NCBI GenBank assembly: GCA_963597615.1
Contig: CAVBQS010000053.1
Span: forward strand, 190,576-254,575
Length of the DNA stretch: 64,000 nucleotides
From: CAKRJP01 sp963597615
GTDB taxonomy: Bacteria > Bacillota > Clostridia > Lachnospirales > Lachnospiraceae
Direction: 5' to 3'
The notes under the pieces are model-generated. The model had not been told where the DNA came from, made no database searches, and saw only the letters and a list, made by a program, of their open reading frames with translations. This document shows, in pieces, positions 60,731 to 64,000 of this stretch. Every line of letters begins with the position of its first letter. The first letter of the stretch is position 1. A program made the position numbers and the translations under genes.

Positions 60731-61111
60731 ATGGGAACAGTTGGCTATAAACATATTGATTTTAGTGATCGTAAAATGATCGAGAAAATGTACAAAGATT
60801 ATTCTGACAACAAGATTGCCGAAAGAATCAAAAAGTCTCAACAATCAGTGAGTTTAGAACTAAAGAGACTTAATCGTGAAGATTATACGGCTAAGAAGGC
60901 TCAGAAAGATCTTTGGAGGCAATACCAAGCTCGTTCTTTATCTCTCCCAAGAATGGGTGTAGATAGACGTTGCAGAGATTGTGTAAACAAATGCTTAAGA
61001 AGCAATCCGAACATGGAACCGGATGATATAGCAGAACTGTTTGACTTGGATATTGAGGATGTGAAAAAAGTTTTTAAAAACAGACAAAAAAGATTGAATC
61101 GAAAAAAATAA
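60731..61111 (+). CDS. Small regulator with IS30-like HTH and cysteine cluster
   Basis: I set the start at ATG 60731, with AAGGAGG 9 bases upstream; the frame from 60614 would begin inside the terminator. The 126-residue protein has an HTH_38-like domain as in IS30 transposases (DFSDRKMIEKMYKDYSDNKIAERIKKSQQSVSLELKR, about 10-46), a basic helix, a cysteine cluster (C81, C84, C88 in RRCRDCVNKC) and a C-terminal segment that could be a second HTH (DDIAELFDLDIEDVKKVFKNRQKR). There is no transposase catalytic domain. The adhesin gene follows after 11 bases, so it probably regulates that operon. Function is inferred. Confidence 0.75.
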   Translation: MGTVGYKHIDFSDRKMIEKMYKDYSDNKIAERIKKSQQSVSLELKRLNREDYTAKKAQKDLWRQYQARSLSLPRMGVDRRCRDCVNKCLRSNPNMEPDDIAELFDLDIEDVKKVFKNRQKRLNRKK

Positions 61112-61122
61112 GGAGGAAACCG

Positions 61123-64000
61123 ATGAAAAAGAAACATTCTTTTTTTAGAAGAGGTATTTCTCTAGGCTTAGCGATGCTTTTAACCTTGTCCTCTGGGATT
61201 TCTGCCATAACCGTTAATGCGGAAGAGACGGAAAGCCAGACAGTGAAAGTAGCAGCGGAAAGCGTAGAGCATGCCACAATTAAATTGAATGATTCTGAGA
61301 ACCAGGAAATTAATGTTTCTCCTGGAACAGAAGTAAAGATTGATGTCGAAGCGGAAGATGGATATCAGATTGATGAAGTCCAGGCAGAAGATTCCGAAGG
61401 ATATAAATCCAAAGTGACTCAGAATGATTCTAGCTATTATGTAACAGCGGATACGGATTTAACCATTAAGGTTACTGTTAGTGATCTGCAAGTCGTAAAA
61501 CCAGGTAGTGATGATCTGGATGGTGAAACAAGTGATGTAGATGCTGATCCAGTAGAAAGTGGAACAGGAAGGGAAGCTCCCTATGATGCAAAAGAGTTTA
61601 GCAATCTTTTAGCAAGCATCTGTAATTTTGGAAATGTATCAGATATTATGCCAATGGCTAATGCGGGAGAAGCAATTACTACCGCTCCATCTATTCATGA
61701 AGGAGAATCATGGCAGATCAATACAATGATTGTACAGTATAATGCCGATGGTTCTTATGAAGTGAAATGGCAAGCAAATGAAGGAAGATTTACTACAACA
61801 GAAGGAGAAGAAGTATTTTGTGCTTATCCAGATTTTAATTCCACCATTTATGTTGTAGGAGAATATGCAAGTTATGACGCAACACGTCGGTTTAGTGATG
61901 AAACCATTAAAACAATAGGTATGATGCTTTATTATTTTGATAACTACGTAGATTGTAGTGGTCTTTCTACAATGGATCGTTATCAAATAAAGCAGGATAT
62001 CATTTGGAGTGTAGTTAAGGAACATTGGGGATTATGGCCTGGATGCACTATTGAGTATGGCAATAATAAACAAGATTCCTCTGGACATGATATTTCCAGT
62101 CATACGGCAACAGCTTTAACATATGGAGCACAGTTTGCTGCAGATGAAGCAAATAGAGCTGAATTTAATTGTTGGGGAGTAGTATTTGAGGATGGAAATA
62201 CATTAGAAAATGGAACGGGTAGAACACAGCTTTTATCTCAGTTCTTCTATGAACGCAATGAAACTCCAGAAGAAGGAGAAGTTGCTTTACAAAAAGTCTC
62301 CTCCAATCCATACCTTACTGATGGAAATCCGAACTACAGCCTGGCAGGAGCGGTATACGAAGTAGAGAACTCTGATGGTGAGGTGGTTGGTACCCTTACT
62401 ACAGATGAAGAGGGTAACACCGAAGCCTTAACAGTAACGGAAGGAACCTATTATGTACAGGAGACTTCGCCTTCTCCTGGTTATGGTTGCGATAAGACAG
62501 AGTACACCGTAGAAGTCACCAGTGGTGAAACCGTTACCGTGACCAGTACAGAGCCACCTTTATCCGATCCTTTGGGTATCTCCCTTACAAAGATTGACCA
62601 GGATTCTAATGGTACCGCCAATGTAAAGGGCCTTGAGGGTGCACAGTTTGAAGTAAAATACTATGCCGTTAATCCGGATGATTACAACAGTGCAGCTGAT
62701 CTGGATGGGATAGAGGCCACTAGGACTTGGGTGATTGAGACAAAAGAAGAATACGGAAAGTATCAAGCAAGATTGGATGATAAATATAAAATCTCCGGTG
62801 ATGATTTCTACTATGACGATGATGAAGCAAAATGCCTCCCAATCGGAGTAATCACCGTAGAGGAAGTAGTTGCTCCAGAAGGTTATACCACTAGTGGTGC
62901 AGTCTTTAGTTCTGATTCCATGAGTGGTCCGGTTGAGGGAAAATATTTCTCCAAAATCATTGGTGATGGAAATGACGCAAGACTAGACGGAGGTAATGAA
63001 TATACCGTATCCGATAAAGGGATTCGTGGCGGCATCAAGGTTGCCAAGTGGGATAATGAAACAAATTCTCAGACTCCACAGGGTGATGCTACAATCGGTG
63101 GTGCTACTATCGAGATCGTTAACAAGAATGAGTATGATGTAGTAGTAGACGGACAGGTTTACGGAAAAGACCAGACCGTAATGACCCTTACAACGGATGG
63201 AGAGGGTAATGCTCAGACAGCAAGTGATGCTTTGCCTTATGGCCTTTATGAGGTAAAAGAGTCCGGTGCTCCTGATGGATACTTAAATGAAGGAACTACC
63301 ATTTCCCAGGAAGTATTTATTTCAGAAGATGGGGTGATCGTAGACCTAAACAATGATACCAATGCCATTAAGAATAATGTCATCCGTGGTGGAGTAAAAG
63401 TTGCCAAATGGGATAATGGATTCAATTCCCAGACAGCCCAGGGTGGTGCAAGCTTAGAGGGTGCTGAGTTTGCCATTATCAGTCAGAACAGCCACAACGT
63501 AATTGTAAATGGAATTAGTTATGGCAATGGAGAGACGGTAGCAACTCTTAGAACTGATGCAAATGGTAATGCTCAGACTTCTAATACTTTATTACCATAT
63601 GGTACTTATATCTTAAAAGAGACAAAAGCTCCTACCGGTTATCTGAATCAGGGAGCAAATATTACCCAGACCTTTACCATCCGTGAGAATGGAAAGATTG
63701 TTGACCTTAACAATGATGCAACAGCAATCAAAAACCAGGTAATCCGTGGTGGTGTACAGCTTGGTAAATGGGATAACGAGTTGAATACTCAGAACCCACA
63801 GGGTGAAGCTACATTGGAAGGTACTGAGTTTGCAATCGTAAATGAAAGTTCTTATAGCGTAATTGTAAACGGAAAGACTTATAAAAAAGGTGAAGTAGTA
63901 GCAACTCTTGTAGCAGATAAGAATGGAATCGTTAAATCAGCAAAGGATCTTCTTCCATATGGTAAGTATAGCTATAAGGAAACTAAGACACCTACTGGAT
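61123..64000 (+). CDS. Secreted adhesin with probable thioester domain and CnaB-like repeats (3' end missing)
   Basis: The frame is open to the window end (959 residues visible). A signal peptide (about 1-34, ending VNA) is followed by a small beta domain (about 45-105), an acidic linker, a domain with VFCAYPD (C233) and YQIKQDIIWSVV (Q291, W295) that fits the Cys and Gln pattern of thioester adhesin domains, then CnaB/SpaA-like domains: one starting EVALQKVSS, one starting ISLTKIDQD, and a series starting RGGIKVAKWDN. Lysines near the start (KVAKWDN) and glutamates near the end (YEVKES, YILKETKAP) fit isopeptide bonds. AAGGAGG precedes the ATG. A sorting signal would lie beyond the window. 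Confidence 0.88.
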   Translation, partial: MKKKHSFFRRGISLGLAMLLTLSSGISAITVNAEETESQTVKVAAESVEHATIKLNDSENQEINVSPGTEVKIDVEAEDGYQIDEVQAEDSEGYKSKVTQNDSSYYVTADTDLTIKVTVSDLQVVKPGSDDLDGETSDVDADPVESGTGREAPYDAKEFSNLLASICNFGNVSDIMPMANAGEAITTAPSIHEGESWQINTMIVQYNADGSYEVKWQANEGRFTTTEGEEVFCAYPDFNSTIYVVGEYASYDATRRFSDETIKTIGMMLYYFDNYVDCSGLSTMDRYQIKQDIIWSVVKEHWGLWPGCTIEYGNNKQDSSGHDISSHTATALTYGAQFAADEANRAEFNCWGVVFEDGNTLENGTGRTQLLSQFFYERNETPEEGEVALQKVSSNPYLTDGNPNYSLAGAVYEVENSDGEVVGTLTTDEEGNTEALTVTEGTYYVQETSPSPGYGCDKTEYTVEVTSGETVTVTSTEPPLSDPLGISLTKIDQDSNGTANVKGLEGAQFEVKYYAVNPDDYNSAADLDGIEATRTWVIETKEEYGKYQARLDDKYKISGDDFYYDDDEAKCLPIGVITVEEVVAPEGYTTSGAVFSSDSMSGPVEGKYFSKIIGDGNDARLDGGNEYTVSDKGIRGGIKVAKWDNETNSQTPQGDATIGGATIEIVNKNEYDVVVDGQVYGKDQTVMTLTTDGEGNAQTASDALPYGLYEVKESGAPDGYLNEGTTISQEVFISEDGVIVDLNNDTNAIKNNVIRGGVKVAKWDNGFNSQTAQGGASLEGAEFAIISQNSHNVIVNGISYGNGETVATLRTDANGNAQTSNTLLPYGTYILKETKAPTGYLNQGANITQTFTIRENGKIVDLNNDATAIKNQVIRGGVQLGKWDNELNTQNPQGEATLEGTEFAIVNESSYSVIVNGKTYKKGEVVATLVADKNGIVKSAKDLLPYGKYSYKETKTPTG
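63022..64000 (+). repeat. 360-bp coding repeats in the adhesin
   Basis: Units begin at 63022, 63382 and 63742 (ATTCGTGGCGG, ATCCGTGGTGG, ATCCGTGGTGG), exactly 360 bases or 120 codons apart; the third is cut by the window end. The proteins share KWDN, SLPYGxY-like and VDLNND segments. Sequence identity between units is partial, so they are not recent perfect copies. Confidence 0.9.

Noticed and set aside
61708..62766. Minus-strand frames inside the adhesin
   Set aside because: They have no start signals and oppose a clear secreted protein with repeated domains.
1..64000. CRISPR array, prophage, integrative element or attachment sites
   Set aside because: No short regularly spaced repeats, integrase, transposase or tRNA-linked direct repeats were seen; the only transposase-like part is the short HTH at 60731.

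Overview
The window is a continuous stretch of a low-GC Gram-positive genome, most likely a gut Lachnospiraceae (class Clostridia). This rests on content, not on a search: a YesM/YesN-type two-component system next to sugar-binding proteins, a GalT of the class common in Firmicutes, AddAB, a PyrK/PyrD (class 1B) pair, the order clpC-radA, and a tmRNA whose tag ends in AYAA. Almost everything is on the + strand; the only clear minus-strand gene is the yitT-like one at 18728-19570. No rRNA, tRNA, CRISPR array, prophage or intact insertion sequence is visible.

Region 1 (1-18700) is carbohydrate sensing and use. A response regulator (cut by the window start), a sensor kinase, two sugar-binding proteins, a small conserved protein, galK and galT form one tightly packed cluster with no ABC permease genes. 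After a terminator comes a cytoplasmic GH3 glycosidase, a LytTR response regulator with its GHKL kinase, and then a large membrane-anchored GH3 glycosidase with its two GH3 domains in swapped order, followed by a GtrA-like membrane protein. Sequences matching the LytTR binding box lie in front of both GH3 genes, so the regulator pair probably controls both. A PopT-like (DUF368) protein, a DUF3877 protein and an orphan RelB/DinJ-like antitoxin with a perfect palindromic operator complete this part.

Region 2 (18700-32100) is mostly housekeeping. It holds yitT, a trans-translation cluster (secG, rnr, smpB, two membrane proteins, ssrA), a PhoB-type two-component system, hisH-hisF without the rest of the his operon, ung, a TPR lipoprotein, hflX, and a DapF-family protein in which both catalytic cysteines are serine.

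Region 3 (32100-45300) carries addB-addA, a divergent WecG/TagA-like protein, and an operon running from a CdaR/PucR-type regulator through ftsE, ftsX and an M23 peptidase to an S41 protease, which looks like a cell-wall hydrolase control unit for division.

Region 4 (45300-60420) is nucleotide synthesis (pyrF-K-D-E and purE-M-N-D, with a 50-residue membrane protein, a VanZ-like protein, a DUF6142-like protein and an M29 peptidase between them), then a GntR-type regulator directly coupled to clpC, a small conserved protein and radA.

Region 5 (60420-64000) is the most accessory-looking part. A strong promoter drives a compact, highly structured RNA ending in a perfect-looking terminator; then comes a small regulator with an IS30-like helix-turn-helix and a cysteine cluster, and directly behind it a secreted adhesin with a probable internal-thioester domain and a stalk of CnaB-like repeats with a strict 360-bp period. 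The adhesin runs off the window end. This RNA-regulator-adhesin unit and the cysteine-less DapF are the best candidates here for something not yet described.
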